In this document: piece after piece, positions 45,700 through 55,320 of the stretch
Numbering within the stretch: the first letter of the stretch is position 1
Layout of the letters: each line of letters begins with the position of its first letter
Origin: Mucilaginibacter pineti
GTDB taxonomy: Bacteria; Bacteroidota; Bacteroidia; Sphingobacteriales; Sphingobacteriaceae
Direction of reading: 5' to 3'
Assembly (NCBI RefSeq): GCF_900101875.1
Contig: NZ_FNAI01000002.1
Coordinates: forward strand, 62,001 to 126,000
Length of the DNA: 64,000 nucleotides
Program-made: the position numbers and the translations under genes
Notes under the pieces: generated by a model
Told to the model about the DNA's origin: nothing
What the model saw: only the letters and a program-made list of their open reading frames with translations
Database searches by the model: none

Positions 45700-46638
45700 A
45701 TGAAAAAAATATTGGTAACAGGCGGAGCTGGCTTTATTGGAAGTAATTTAATAGCTAAATTGTTATCTGCTGGTGATACTAAGGTAGTTTGCATAGATAA
45801 TTTCGATGATTTTTATCCAAAGGATATCAAAGAAAAAAATCTGTTGCCATTTAAAGCAAATCCCAACTTTGAGTTTATTGAAGGCGATATCAGAAATATG
45901 GCCGATTTGGATAAAGCAACAGATGTAAATGTGATAGTTCACCTGGCAGCTAAAGCCGGTGTGAGGCCAAGTATCGTAAATCCAATACTATATCAGGATG
46001 TAAATGTAAGCGGAACTCAAAACCTGTTGGAATATGCTAAAAAGAATAATATAACCCAATTTGTTTTTGCATCATCAAGCAGTGTTTACGGAATTAATGA
46101 AAACGTTCCATGGACAGAAACCGAAACGCTAATGCCTATAAGCCCGTATGCTTCAACTAAGTTATCGGGAGAAATGCTTGGACATGTTTATAGTCATCTT
46201 TATAATATCCGTTTTATAGCCTTACGTTTCTTTACTGTTTACGGTCCTGGGCAGCGTCCTGATTTAGCTATACATAAATTTTTTAAGCTGATACTTAACG
46301 GAAAACCAATACCTGTATTTGGAAACGGCGAAACCAGCCGTGATTATACATTTGTTGATGATACTGTAAGCGGGATAATAGGTGCTATAAATTACTCCGA
46401 CACCAATTTTGAAATAATTAACCTCGGAAATTATAAAACCGTGACGCTAACCGGTTTAATAGAAAGTATAGAAAAAATATGCGATAAAAAGGCCATTATT
46501 GACCGTTTTGAAGAGCAGCCAGGTGATGTACCTCATACATTTGCCGATGTAGACAAAGCAAAACGGTTATTAAACTATAATCCACAAACAGATCTGGCCA
46601 CCGGTTTATTGAAGTTTAAAGAATGGTTAGCTGTTTAA
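45700..46638 (+). CDS. UDP-glucuronate 4-epimerase-like SDR enzyme
   Basis: The 312-residue short-chain dehydrogenase has the NAD motif 'TGGAGFIG' (residues 7-14), Ser residues in 'FASSSSVYG' and the catalytic 'YASTK' (about 150). The C-terminal 'QPGDVPHTFADVDKAKRLLNY' is typical of UDP-glucuronate 4-epimerases, which make UDP-galacturonate. Other members of this group make UDP-glucose or related sugars, so the substrate is inferred. An acidic sugar supply fits an exopolysaccharide cluster. Confidence 0.82.
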   Translation: MKKILVTGGAGFIGSNLIAKLLSAGDTKVVCIDNFDDFYPKDIKEKNLLPFKANPNFEFIEGDIRNMADLDKATDVNVIVHLAAKAGVRPSIVNPILYQDVNVSGTQNLLEYAKKNNITQFVFASSSSVYGINENVPWTETETLMPISPYASTKLSGEMLGHVYSHLYNIRFIALRFFTVYGPGQRPDLAIHKFFKLILNGKPIPVFGNGETSRDYTFVDDTVSGIIGAINYSDTNFEIINLGNYKTVTLTGLIESIEKICDKKAIIDRFEEQPGDVPHTFADVDKAKRLLNYNPQTDLATGLLKFKEWLAV

Positions 46639-46654
46639 CCTTTAATAGATATTT

Positions 46655-47548
46655 ATGAAAATAGCAGTTCATGTGTTAGCATACAATGTAAACAGATTTT
46701 TGAGCGTTGTGTTAAAATCAATTGAACCGCATGTTGACAAAATATATGTTGTTCATAGCCAACGCCCATGGCAGTATGTTGAATCTTCACGATTAAGTAA
46801 AACTAACCCTACTACAATCTCAGACATTGTTACGGCAGCAGCAGGCAGTGATAAAGTAGAGATAATTCAGGGTGATTGGCTTACTGAAGAAGATATGAGA
46901 AATGAATGCCTGGAAAAAGCAAGAGCAGAGGGATTCGATTGGTTTCTTATTGAAGATGCAGATGAGTTTTATCTGGATTCTACCTGGGAGCAGATAAAAA
47001 GAGAATTGTCAACTAATACCACAGATGATTTGTTGATAACAACGTGGTATAACTTTTGGAAATCATCTCATTATGTACTGGTTAATGAAGATGGAAGCAT
47101 AAAAGGAACAAATGCAGGCTTTGCTATAAGATGTGCTTCAAAAGCAAAGTTTACCAATAAGCGTCTTTGCGATGCGCAATCAGTAAAAGTAATTGATTGT
47201 CCTTGTTATCATTACGGTTACGTGATGTCTGACGTTGAAATGGAAGAAAAAATTTCTACCTGGGGCCACGCAACCGATTTTAACCCGGTTGATTGGTTTA
47301 AATATAAATGGGTTTATTGGAATAAATCTACAAAGTTTTTACACCCTACGGTACCAGGCTCTTGGAACAATGCTATAAGATTCCCTCTTGAGCAGCCATA
47401 TTTTGGAGCTTATTTTGCATTGCCGGTAAGCACTTCAGAAGTTCCTGGCTTTTCGAGTTGGTTAAAAATGGAAACATACGATGTCAAAATAAAGGCTAAA
47501 AGGTTTGCCAAGTCTGTAAAGAAAGTATTAAAGTCACTTTCAAAATAA
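46655..47548 (+). CDS. Probable glycosyltransferase (GT-A fold)
   Basis: The 297-residue protein begins with 'MKIAVHVLAYNVNRFLSVVL' and has a 'IEDADEFYLDS' segment near residue 100, which looks like the DxD metal site of GT-A enzymes. There is no membrane segment except a possible amphipathic C-terminus. It would add one sugar to the repeat unit in the cytoplasm. Donor and acceptor are unknown. The gene follows the epimerase by 16 bp. Confidence 0.65.
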   Translation: MKIAVHVLAYNVNRFLSVVLKSIEPHVDKIYVVHSQRPWQYVESSRLSKTNPTTISDIVTAAAGSDKVEIIQGDWLTEEDMRNECLEKARAEGFDWFLIEDADEFYLDSTWEQIKRELSTNTTDDLLITTWYNFWKSSHYVLVNEDGSIKGTNAGFAIRCASKAKFTNKRLCDAQSVKVIDCPCYHYGYVMSDVEMEEKISTWGHATDFNPVDWFKYKWVYWNKSTKFLHPTVPGSWNNAIRFPLEQPYFGAYFALPVSTSEVPGFSSWLKMETYDVKIKAKRFAKSVKKVLKSLSK

Positions 47549-47655
47549 AATTAACATTGGTTTTAATAGTTAAACAAACAGCTATTAAACAACATGTTTG
47601 TAATTTCATTTACTATTCTAATAATTAGATCGGTGACATATGTCATCAGTATATT

Positions 47656-49203
47656 ATGTCAACAATAGCAAGAGTTATTTCCGGTAGCGTATCATCGTGG
47701 GTAAGAATAGGGGTATCTATGATAGCCCAGATGGCACTTGTACCCCTGTATTTGACACATTGGAATGTTAAAACGTATGGGGTATGGCTTTCAATTCAGG
47801 CCTTTATAAGTGTAATGGCAACTTTGGATAATGGTCATCAAACATTCCTGGCATATGAATTTCTAAAATTTGGCCGCATAAAGCTCGATAAGCTTCGTGA
47901 ATATTTATGGTCAGGTGCAGTTGTTGGCCTGTTTTTAGGCATACTGCAAATTATAATCACCATTTTATTATTGTATACAGGTTTGTTAGGTAAAGTGCTT
48001 GGCGAAGCCCATTTAGAAGACCAAGCCTTAATCCGGTCAATCATTTACGTACTGTTTGCATTGGAAATTTCATGGCTTTTTTGCGGCAGTGTTGGTGGAA
48101 TTTTTGTTAGGGTGTTATCGCCGTTTGGATATTACCCGCGATTCTCGTGGTGGGGGGTATTATCAGCGGTTGTTACCAGTATTGCGCCGGCAATAGCGGT
48201 AGTGTATGGTGGAGATTTATTATTAGCAGGCGAAGTTTTAGCTATAGCAACTATTGCGTTTAATATTCCACAATTTATTGATATGTATATATTGATGCGC
48301 AAAGAAAATATAGGTTTTGTACGCCCCTCTATAAAAACCGGATTCATGAACTTTAAGTTTTCTTTGCTGTTATCCGGAAAGGGTTTGCTTGAAAATGTTC
48401 GTCAGCAAGGCGTGCGGATAATTCTTACACCTATGGTTGGAGCTTCAGGATTAGCCAATTTTTCAACATTAAGAACTGGCGCAAACGTTGCTTTACAAGG
48501 ATTAAATACAATAGTTAACCCACTTGAGCCCGAGTTAATGCGGTTTTTACATCAAAAAGATCAGGCCCGTAGTGAAGCCTCATTTGGTACCATTTGGATT
48601 GTTTTAATGGCAATTATGGCACCCATGGTATTGATTGTTCAAATGTTTATAGGCCCAATTTATACAATATGGACACGGGGCCAAATTCCATTTAATCCTA
48701 TATTGTTTGCTACACTTTCTTTGGGTGTGCTTGTGTATGCTGTATCTCAGCCTGCAATAGCCATTGTTGTAGGTAATAATCTTTTACGTTCGCAATTAGT
48801 TTTATCTATCATTAGTGCCATAGTAGTAATTCTGGGGCTTGTTATTTTTATTCCTTACTTTGGTTTAATGGGGGCAGGTATAGCATTGCTGCTTGCCGAA
48901 ATTATATCTACTAATGGTTATAGATACGTGGCCCGGAACTGGCTTCAGGAAAACGGGCTGATCTGGCCTAAAGCATCTTCACGTATTGCATCAGCATCTG
49001 TTTGGATTACCGCAGGTGGAATGGCCTCAATGATTTGGATTCCCTCTTTAAAATGGGTTTCATTAATTTTAGCGTTAGCACTACTTGTTTGGAATTTTTG
49101 GCGCTATTGGAAGGTATTGCCCCCTCTGGCTACAGAAAAAGCAATGTTCTTTTTATCCAAACTGCCTGGGATGAAACATTTAATAATTAAAAAAGCCAAT
49201 TAA
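47656..49203 (+). CDS. Wzx-like polysaccharide flippase
   Basis: The 515-residue protein has about 12-14 hydrophobic helices of the MATE/Wzx type ('GVWLSIQAFISVMATLDNGHQTFLAYEFLKFGR', recognised by 'LTHWNVKTYGVWLSIQAF'), and would carry the lipid-linked repeat unit across the inner membrane. It ends in a short basic tail. The next gene starts 7 bp later, so they are co-translated. Confidence 0.85.
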   Translation: MSTIARVISGSVSSWVRIGVSMIAQMALVPLYLTHWNVKTYGVWLSIQAFISVMATLDNGHQTFLAYEFLKFGRIKLDKLREYLWSGAVVGLFLGILQIIITILLLYTGLLGKVLGEAHLEDQALIRSIIYVLFALEISWLFCGSVGGIFVRVLSPFGYYPRFSWWGVLSAVVTSIAPAIAVVYGGDLLLAGEVLAIATIAFNIPQFIDMYILMRKENIGFVRPSIKTGFMNFKFSLLLSGKGLLENVRQQGVRIILTPMVGASGLANFSTLRTGANVALQGLNTIVNPLEPELMRFLHQKDQARSEASFGTIWIVLMAIMAPMVLIVQMFIGPIYTIWTRGQIPFNPILFATLSLGVLVYAVSQPAIAIVVGNNLLRSQLVLSIISAIVVILGLVIFIPYFGLMGAGIALLLAEIISTNGYRYVARNWLQENGLIWPKASSRIASASVWITAGGMASMIWIPSLKWVSLILALALLVWNFWRYWKVLPPLATEKAMFFLSKLPGMKHLIIKKAN

Positions 49204-49210
49204 TTTAACA

Positions 49211-50197
49211 ATGAAATCGAATGCTGAAATTACAATAATTACTCCCGTATGGAACGGTCTTCCATACTTAAGGGAATGTGTTGAATCTGTGATTAAGCAA
49301 AAGTTTCAGAATTGGGAAATGATAATTAGCGATGATGGATCAAACGATGGAACGAGGGATTATTTAGATACCATCAGTGATTCGCGAATTAAGGTTTTCA
49401 AACAAGAAAAAAATCAGGGTATTTTTGGCAATCTGAATTTTACCTTTTCAAAGGCACAAGCACCAGTATGTCAGATTCTTTGCCAGGATGATTATATGAT
49501 TAACGATGATTCACTTGATACCATCGTTAACTATTGGAAAAACGCTTCCCCGGATATAGGGCTTGTTCGTTTTAACCATACCTATAATTTAAAGTATAGC
49601 TTAACGGCATATCAGCAAAAGGTTATCCCGGCTGTAATTGAAAGTAAAAACTCCGATGTGTTATTTTACGCATTTGGAAACATTTTGGGTAACCTTTCTA
49701 ATGTTGCCGTGCGAACAAGTATTGTTGAAGAAAGCGGTTTTTTTAACGGAGCCTATCCTTACGCAGGCGATTATGAGTTTTGGATCAGAGCAGGGAGGAA
49801 ATTTAATATAGGAATCCAAAATGAGTCTGTGATATTTGTACGACGTCATGAAGGAACAGCCTCAGTATCTCTTAATCGTAAGGGCGAATTGCTTTCTCAA
49901 AAGTCTGCAATCGTTAGTGAACTGTTTAATAATATTTCTAACCAGTATCGTGATGTTAATTTTATTTTAAAACTTCATGGTACAATTAATTACGATGCGT
50001 TGCAGCGGGATACCGCTGTAAGGCTTTGGCTAAAGGGAAAGGCCGATTATATAAAGGAATTGGACAGGATCTCCATAAATTCAATTTATATTTTCTCCGG
50101 CTTCTTCAGATGGTTAGTGTTTTTTTTAAGTATCGGGGGGCGTTTTGGGAGGGTTACAATCGCAAAACGACTTTTAAAATCAACACTGGAGAAATAA
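49211..50197 (+). CDS. Glycosyltransferase family 2
   Basis: The 328-residue protein has the GT2 start 'ITIITPVWNGLPYLRECVESV', 'ISDDGSNDGT' near residue 45, and 'CQDDYMINDDSLD' as the likely metal-binding motif (QDD instead of DxD). The C-terminal third has one hydrophobic stretch. The donor and acceptor are unknown. Confidence 0.88.
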   Translation: MKSNAEITIITPVWNGLPYLRECVESVIKQKFQNWEMIISDDGSNDGTRDYLDTISDSRIKVFKQEKNQGIFGNLNFTFSKAQAPVCQILCQDDYMINDDSLDTIVNYWKNASPDIGLVRFNHTYNLKYSLTAYQQKVIPAVIESKNSDVLFYAFGNILGNLSNVAVRTSIVEESGFFNGAYPYAGDYEFWIRAGRKFNIGIQNESVIFVRRHEGTASVSLNRKGELLSQKSAIVSELFNNISNQYRDVNFILKLHGTINYDALQRDTAVRLWLKGKADYIKELDRISINSIYIFSGFFRWLVFFLSIGGRFGRVTIAKRLLKSTLEK

Positions 50198-50243
50198 ACT
50201 TGCTTTTAATCGAATTAACTTAACAACAGAATTAGTACATAAT

Positions 50244-51398
50244 ATGAATGTAACGCAAATTTCGATTGGACGGTTTCACCACTTTCACCTGGCAAGACAA
50301 CTCGAAGCTAATCGTTTATTGGAATGTATATGGACTGGTTATCCCAAGCGTAAGTTAAAGGATGAAACCGGAATAGATATTAACAAGATTCATAGTTTTC
50401 CATGGATTCAAACGCCCTATATGGCACTTTCGGGTTTAGGGCTATCCAAATTGCCCTGGTTAAAAAAAGAAATATCATGGCTTGCACATGAAACCCTTGA
50501 TAAACATGTGGCATCAACTATAAAAAAACCAACAATTGTTGTGGCGCTTTCAGGCAGCGGATTGTATGCCGGTAAAGCTGCCAAACGTATTGGAGGATAT
50601 CATATATGTGACAGAGGGTCATCTCATATCCGTTTTCAAAATGAGATACTTAGTGAAGAGTATTTGCGCTGGGGATTAAAGTTTCCTGGAATAGATGCCC
50701 GCAATATCAGGAAAGAAGAGGCTGAATATGAACATGCCGATGTTATTACTGTACCATCTGAATTTGTAAGAAGATCATTTATCGAAATGGGTGTTCCGGA
50801 GGAGAAGATAGTTAAAGTAGTATATGGTGCCCGTTTAGATAGGTTTAAAAAAATAGCCGATCCGGATGCTGATAAATTTACAGTACTTTGGGTAGGTGCT
50901 GTAAGCTTAAGAAAGGGTTTTTTAGATATTCTTGACGCATTTAATAAATTAAGCCATCCCAATAAGCAGCTTATTGTAGTTGGGCAGGTGCAGCCCGAGG
51001 TGAAACAACTGCTTAATTCCAGAGATACTTCAGCGGTTGTTTTTAAAGGACTGGTTCCTAATAAGGATTTATCACAGATTTATAGTTCGGCCCACGTATT
51101 TGTGCTTCCGAGTTTAGAAGAGGGTTTAGCCATGGTTATGGGAGAAGCTATGGCATGTGGCTGCCCCGTTATAGCTACCACCAATAGCGGTGCCGACGAC
51201 CTTTTTGAAGATGGGGTTGAAGGTTTTATCCTTCCTATCCGTTCGCCCGATTTAATTGCAGAACGGTTGCAGCAATTAGCTGATGATCCATCGCTTCGTT
51301 TGCAAATGTCAGAAGCTGCTATTAAACGTGTGCAATCAATAGGCGGATGGAATAAATATGGAGATAATTACGTGAAATTGATCAATACATTAGTTTGA
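50244..51398 (+). CDS. Glycosyltransferase family 4
   Basis: The 384-residue protein has the GT-B fold of GT4: 'VLWVGAVSLRKGFLDILDAF' near residue 215 and the C-terminal 'LPSLEEGLAMVMGEAMACGCPVIATTNSGADDL' (its ExxxxxxxE pair in 'EEGLAMVMGEA' is the nucleotide-sugar motif). It works in the cytoplasm on the lipid-linked repeat unit. Confidence 0.9.
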   Translation: MNVTQISIGRFHHFHLARQLEANRLLECIWTGYPKRKLKDETGIDINKIHSFPWIQTPYMALSGLGLSKLPWLKKEISWLAHETLDKHVASTIKKPTIVVALSGSGLYAGKAAKRIGGYHICDRGSSHIRFQNEILSEEYLRWGLKFPGIDARNIRKEEAEYEHADVITVPSEFVRRSFIEMGVPEEKIVKVVYGARLDRFKKIADPDADKFTVLWVGAVSLRKGFLDILDAFNKLSHPNKQLIVVGQVQPEVKQLLNSRDTSAVVFKGLVPNKDLSQIYSSAHVFVLPSLEEGLAMVMGEAMACGCPVIATTNSGADDLFEDGVEGFILPIRSPDLIAERLQQLADDPSLRLQMSEAAIKRVQSIGGWNKYGDNYVKLINTLV

Positions 51399-51414
51399 TT
51401 ATAATAAATTGATG

Positions 51415-51421
51415 AGGAGGG
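51415..51421 (+). promoter_or_regulatory. Shine-Dalgarno sequence of the polymerase gene
   Basis: AGGAGGG lies four bases before the ATG at 51426. The other genes of the cluster have no comparable site. Confidence 0.75.
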
Positions 51422-51425
51422 AATT

Positions 51426-53027
51426 ATGAATAGTATTAGTACAGTAGATAGTAAAAACCAGGTTGTTTTAAATAAAAAAAACAAGCGGTCTTTTACGCAA
51501 ACAAAATTATATGACTCTATAACTAATAAATGGTCCTTATCCTTCTTAATAGCAATAACTATTCCGGGTTGGTTTTTTGCCTACTTTTTAGATAGTGTAA
51601 TCGTTGCAGATATATCATCTGCTTTTGCTTCATTTTTGTTGATATCATGGTTCTGGAGCAGAATAGGACGCCCGGTTGAAATGATTCGTCTTGGCAGGCT
51701 CGGCGCAGCTTCGTTGTGTACTACGCAAAATATTGCCTGGTTATTAGCATCATATATTCACAGAACATCCGGTTTATCTATCAGAGAAACGTTGGGAAAT
51801 TCACCTATAGGCAGATGTCAGCTTACTTCCTACGCATTGGCTATGTGCTTTATATCACTGTTCTCTTTGGTGCTGGCGTTTCTTTCTACCAATGCAAAAA
51901 TTAATAAGCTTGAAAAAAAACTATTCAATTTATTGAGCGAAATCAGAAATATTAATATTCAACGAATTGAGCTTATAATCTTTATTGTAGTAATAATTGA
52001 GGTAGCTTTAGTAGCATCTGGTATTATTGGTCAGCGTGCATTAGTGGTTGAAGGCTTGGCTAAAGGGGAGGAACCGTCCTGGATTCCTTTATACCAATCA
52101 ATGCTTCCTGTTCAAGTTCTCTTAAACAGCTTGTTAATTGCTAAACTTTCTGCGCCAGAAAAAACTGCTAAAAGTAAAAGGGTGTGGCTTATAGCTATTG
52201 TATCTATTTTAATGATAACTTTTCTCTGTTTTACCAGGGGGCGGGGCTCACTTATATTTTCCATAGTATCACATGGTTATTGGTTTGCATTTTTTACTGG
52301 TAAACGCCCCAGAATACTTAGGCTTGTAATAATCATTGCTGTGGTTTATCCAATTTTGTCTCAGATTTTACTATTTAACAATTTTGTCCGGAGCTCTGAT
52401 TCTGGCTTGTCAAATTTTAAAGGAAGCGTAATAGAAATTTTACCCCAGGCATTGGCAAAATATGAGTCGTCTTCGGCATTAAGGGCAGCTGCGAGTGACA
52501 AAACTACGGCTAACCTGGCATCCCGGCCGTTGTTGGCAATGCCTCTTGCTATATGTATGCAATTTCCACGACCACAATTTTCATACGGAGAAAATCTCCG
52601 CAACTCCGCAATCTGGGCAATTCCGGGCCCTTTATTTCCTAATAAGAAAGATTATCCAGTGCAGGAAGGCTTATTGTATAAGTATTTCCCTATTGGTGAT
52701 GTGGATGTAGCCGATTCTATTTACCTGACTTCCTATACAGAGTTTTCCTGGGCAGGTATACTAATTTATCCTTTACTCATATATTGTTTGTGGAACTTAG
52801 TGCTGACAATTATTGCATCCGTAAATCTACGTGGATTGTTCACTGTAATTTTGTTTGCTGTTTTTTTCGAATTGTATTTATTAGCCATAAGTCAGGGGGC
52901 GGTTACCAATTGGTTCTTATGGCTCAGAACCTTCCTTTTTTGGCTTGTAATGGCTGTTTTGGCAAAAATAATTTTCCCAAAAACATTTTATTCGCTGTCA
53001 AAAAATAAAAAACAATTAATAAGTTAA
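51426..53027 (+). CDS. Wzy-like repeat-unit polymerase
   Basis: The 533-residue protein has about 11-12 hydrophobic helices with a large external loop ('SSDSGLSNFKGSVIEILPQALAKYESSSALR', in short 'NFVRSSDSGLSNFKG') and a conserved-looking 'FTRGRGSLIF' near residue 270. The topology, position between glycosyltransferases and the presence of Wzx and Wzc fit a polymerase. Wzy proteins are poorly conserved, so this rests on topology and context. It has a strong Shine-Dalgarno site. Confidence 0.72.
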   Translation: MNSISTVDSKNQVVLNKKNKRSFTQTKLYDSITNKWSLSFLIAITIPGWFFAYFLDSVIVADISSAFASFLLISWFWSRIGRPVEMIRLGRLGAASLCTTQNIAWLLASYIHRTSGLSIRETLGNSPIGRCQLTSYALAMCFISLFSLVLAFLSTNAKINKLEKKLFNLLSEIRNINIQRIELIIFIVVIIEVALVASGIIGQRALVVEGLAKGEEPSWIPLYQSMLPVQVLLNSLLIAKLSAPEKTAKSKRVWLIAIVSILMITFLCFTRGRGSLIFSIVSHGYWFAFFTGKRPRILRLVIIIAVVYPILSQILLFNNFVRSSDSGLSNFKGSVIEILPQALAKYESSSALRAAASDKTTANLASRPLLAMPLAICMQFPRPQFSYGENLRNSAIWAIPGPLFPNKKDYPVQEGLLYKYFPIGDVDVADSIYLTSYTEFSWAGILIYPLLIYCLWNLVLTIIASVNLRGLFTVILFAVFFELYLLAISQGAVTNWFLWLRTFLFWLVMAVLAKIIFPKTFYSLSKNKKQLIS

Positions 53028-53028
53028 T

Positions 53029-54060
53029 ATGGAAATTCTTTACCTGGGCGATAACAGTAAAACATCTACCTCATTTCACAGGGCAAGTGCACTTAGCAGG
53101 CTTGGGCACAATGTAAATATTTATAGCCCAAAAGATTGTATTAATGAAAATATGAAATCCATGTTGGGTAACTTATTTCATTATAGAACAGGCTATCGGT
53201 TTTTGCAAAAGAAAATAGTAAAATGGTTAACGGATATTTTGTCGAAAACACCAAAACCCGATCTTATCTGGGTAAATAGCGGCGAATTATTGGGCGTGGA
53301 TTGTTTGAAGAAACTCAAAGAATTGGGTTGTCCGGTTGTACTTTATAATAACGACGATCCTACTGGCGGAAGGGATAAAGGACGTTTTTACTCTTTGTTA
53401 AAAGCCATTCCATATTATGATCTTATTGCGGTAATGCGTGAAATTAACATTGCTGAATACAAAGCGTTAGGGGCAAAAAAGGTAATGCAGGTAATGATGT
53501 CTTATGACGAAGTTTTGCATAAACCATTTTCAAATATTGATGATATACCGCCTCAATTCAAATCAGACGTGGCTTTTATTGGTACATGGATGAGATTTGA
53601 GAAACGTGATGAATTTATTTTAACGCTGATAAACAAAGGTATAAACGTAAGCATCTGGGGAGGCAGATGGCCAAAATCTAAATATTGGAATCAATTAAAA
53701 CCTCATTACAAAGGCGGTGCATTAGGCGGAAAAGATTACATAGCAGCAATACAGGGAGCAAAAATATGTTTGGGTCTGCTTTCAAAAGGCAATCGTGATC
53801 TTTATACAAGGCGGTCACTTGAAATCCCTTTTATCGGCGGTTTGTTTTGCGCCGAGCGAACAAGTACACATATGGATATGTATGCCGAAGGTGAAGAAGC
53901 GGTATTTTGGAGCAGTGCAGAAGAATGTGCCGAAGTTTGTCTCAATTTATTAAATAATGATAATCTAAGAGAGCAAATAAGGAAGGGTGGCCGGGAAAAA
54001 GTTTTGAAGCTTAAGGGTGGGAATGAAGATATATGCAAAAAAATCATTGATAATATATGA
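53029..54060 (+). CDS. CgeB-like glycosyltransferase
   Basis: The 343-residue protein starts 2 bp after the polymerase. It has 'DNSKTSTSFHRASALSRLGH' at the N-terminus, 'NDDPTGGRDKGRF' at about residue 105, and the C-terminal 'DLYTRRSLEIPFIGGLFCAERT' seen in CgeB/DUF3880-type GT-B proteins. It is likely to add one residue to the repeat unit; the substrate is unknown. Confidence 0.8.
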   Translation: MEILYLGDNSKTSTSFHRASALSRLGHNVNIYSPKDCINENMKSMLGNLFHYRTGYRFLQKKIVKWLTDILSKTPKPDLIWVNSGELLGVDCLKKLKELGCPVVLYNNDDPTGGRDKGRFYSLLKAIPYYDLIAVMREINIAEYKALGAKKVMQVMMSYDEVLHKPFSNIDDIPPQFKSDVAFIGTWMRFEKRDEFILTLINKGINVSIWGGRWPKSKYWNQLKPHYKGGALGGKDYIAAIQGAKICLGLLSKGNRDLYTRRSLEIPFIGGLFCAERTSTHMDMYAEGEEAVFWSSAEECAEVCLNLLNNDNLREQIRKGGREKVLKLKGGNEDICKKIIDNI

Positions 54061-54099
54061 GGCACCATAGATTTATACTGACCATTAATTAAACAATAT

Positions 54100-55320
54100 A
54101 TGATAACTAAACCCATATTTAATCAGGAAGGCCGGATATTTGGACTTGATATAATACGTTTTTTGGCAATTGTTTTTGTTTTAATTGATCATGGCCAGCA
54201 ACTGTTACCCACTTATTCTTCTACCTCTACCCTTCGAAATTATAGTGGTGTTATTGGAGTAGAGCTGTTTTTTACTTTAAGTGGGTTTTTAATTGGTAGT
54301 ATTTTGTTGAAGATTGTTTTAAACTCTTCTTTATATAATAAAGCAACAATAATAAATTTCTGGAAAAGAAGATGGCTTAGAACGTTACCTGCATATTGGT
54401 TTTACTTTTTTGTATATACCCTGGTAGCATTTGCATCCGGCTTTGTAGAATTCGAGAGGAGTAATTTAAAAACTGTAATCATATCATTTTTATTTCTTCA
54501 GAATCTTGTAGGCAATTTTTCAGCCTATTTTGGGGTTGGCTGGAGCCTGGCGATAGAAGAATGGTTTTATTTTTTAACCCCCCTGTTATTATTTATCTGT
54601 ATATCGTTTTTTAAAACTAACCGGCGAAAGGCGTTTATTTATAATATCATACTGACAATTGTTTTTGCGATTATAATAAAAATTGTAGTGTTTTATCTTA
54701 TTGATTCGGGATGGTTAACTCATTTGGCAACAAAGGTTAAAATTTCAAATTTTCAAAATAGAATTTATCATGGTGTAAGGAAAATAGTGTTATTGAGATT
54801 GGATGCTGCAGCTTACGGTGTTCTGTTTGCTTATTTGTATCACTTTCATAAAGAAACTATTGCCAAGTACAAAACGGTACTGTTGGCTGTTGCAATTGTG
54901 TTTTTAATAACTTCTTTATATTTATTTAAGTTCATTTTACTGGAGAATTTCAATGGTTACTCTTTTGTTTTAACTTTTCCGTTATTGGGAATAGCTTTTT
55001 CTTGTTTGCTTCCTTATTTTATGGAGATTAAAAAATCCAGCTTTTACTCGCCGGTTGCAAGTTTTATTCAAAATGTAAGCATTATATCATATTCAATTTA
55101 TTTGAGCCACACAGTGTTTTTGAATTTATTAATTCACTATACCGTAAATTTAAATATCGGGTATAAAATTGCTGCTATAGCGGTTATGCTGGCACTTACT
55201 TATTTCGCTTCTTGTTGGTCATATAATTATATTGAAAGAGCAGGTATGAAAATGCGAGATAATAATAATCTCAGCAGGTTTAAGAATTTTATATTTAATA
55301 AGGCTGACAAAAAGATTTAA
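54100..55320 (+). CDS. Acyltransferase 3 (OafA-like) membrane protein
   Basis: The 406-residue protein has about ten helices and the AT3 motifs 'FGLDIIRFLAIVFVLIDHG' (catalytic His in the first helix) and 'GWSLAIEEWFYFLTPLL'. Such proteins transfer acetyl or other acyl groups to sugars outside the inner membrane, so it probably acylates the exopolysaccharide. The start is ATG 54100. It ends 1 bp before the next gene. Confidence 0.9.
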   Translation: MITKPIFNQEGRIFGLDIIRFLAIVFVLIDHGQQLLPTYSSTSTLRNYSGVIGVELFFTLSGFLIGSILLKIVLNSSLYNKATIINFWKRRWLRTLPAYWFYFFVYTLVAFASGFVEFERSNLKTVIISFLFLQNLVGNFSAYFGVGWSLAIEEWFYFLTPLLLFICISFFKTNRRKAFIYNIILTIVFAIIIKIVVFYLIDSGWLTHLATKVKISNFQNRIYHGVRKIVLLRLDAAAYGVLFAYLYHFHKETIAKYKTVLLAVAIVFLITSLYLFKFILLENFNGYSFVLTFPLLGIAFSCLLPYFMEIKKSSFYSPVASFIQNVSIISYSIYLSHTVFLNLLIHYTVNLNIGYKIAAIAVMLALTYFASCWSYNYIERAGMKMRDNNNLSRFKNFIFNKADKKI

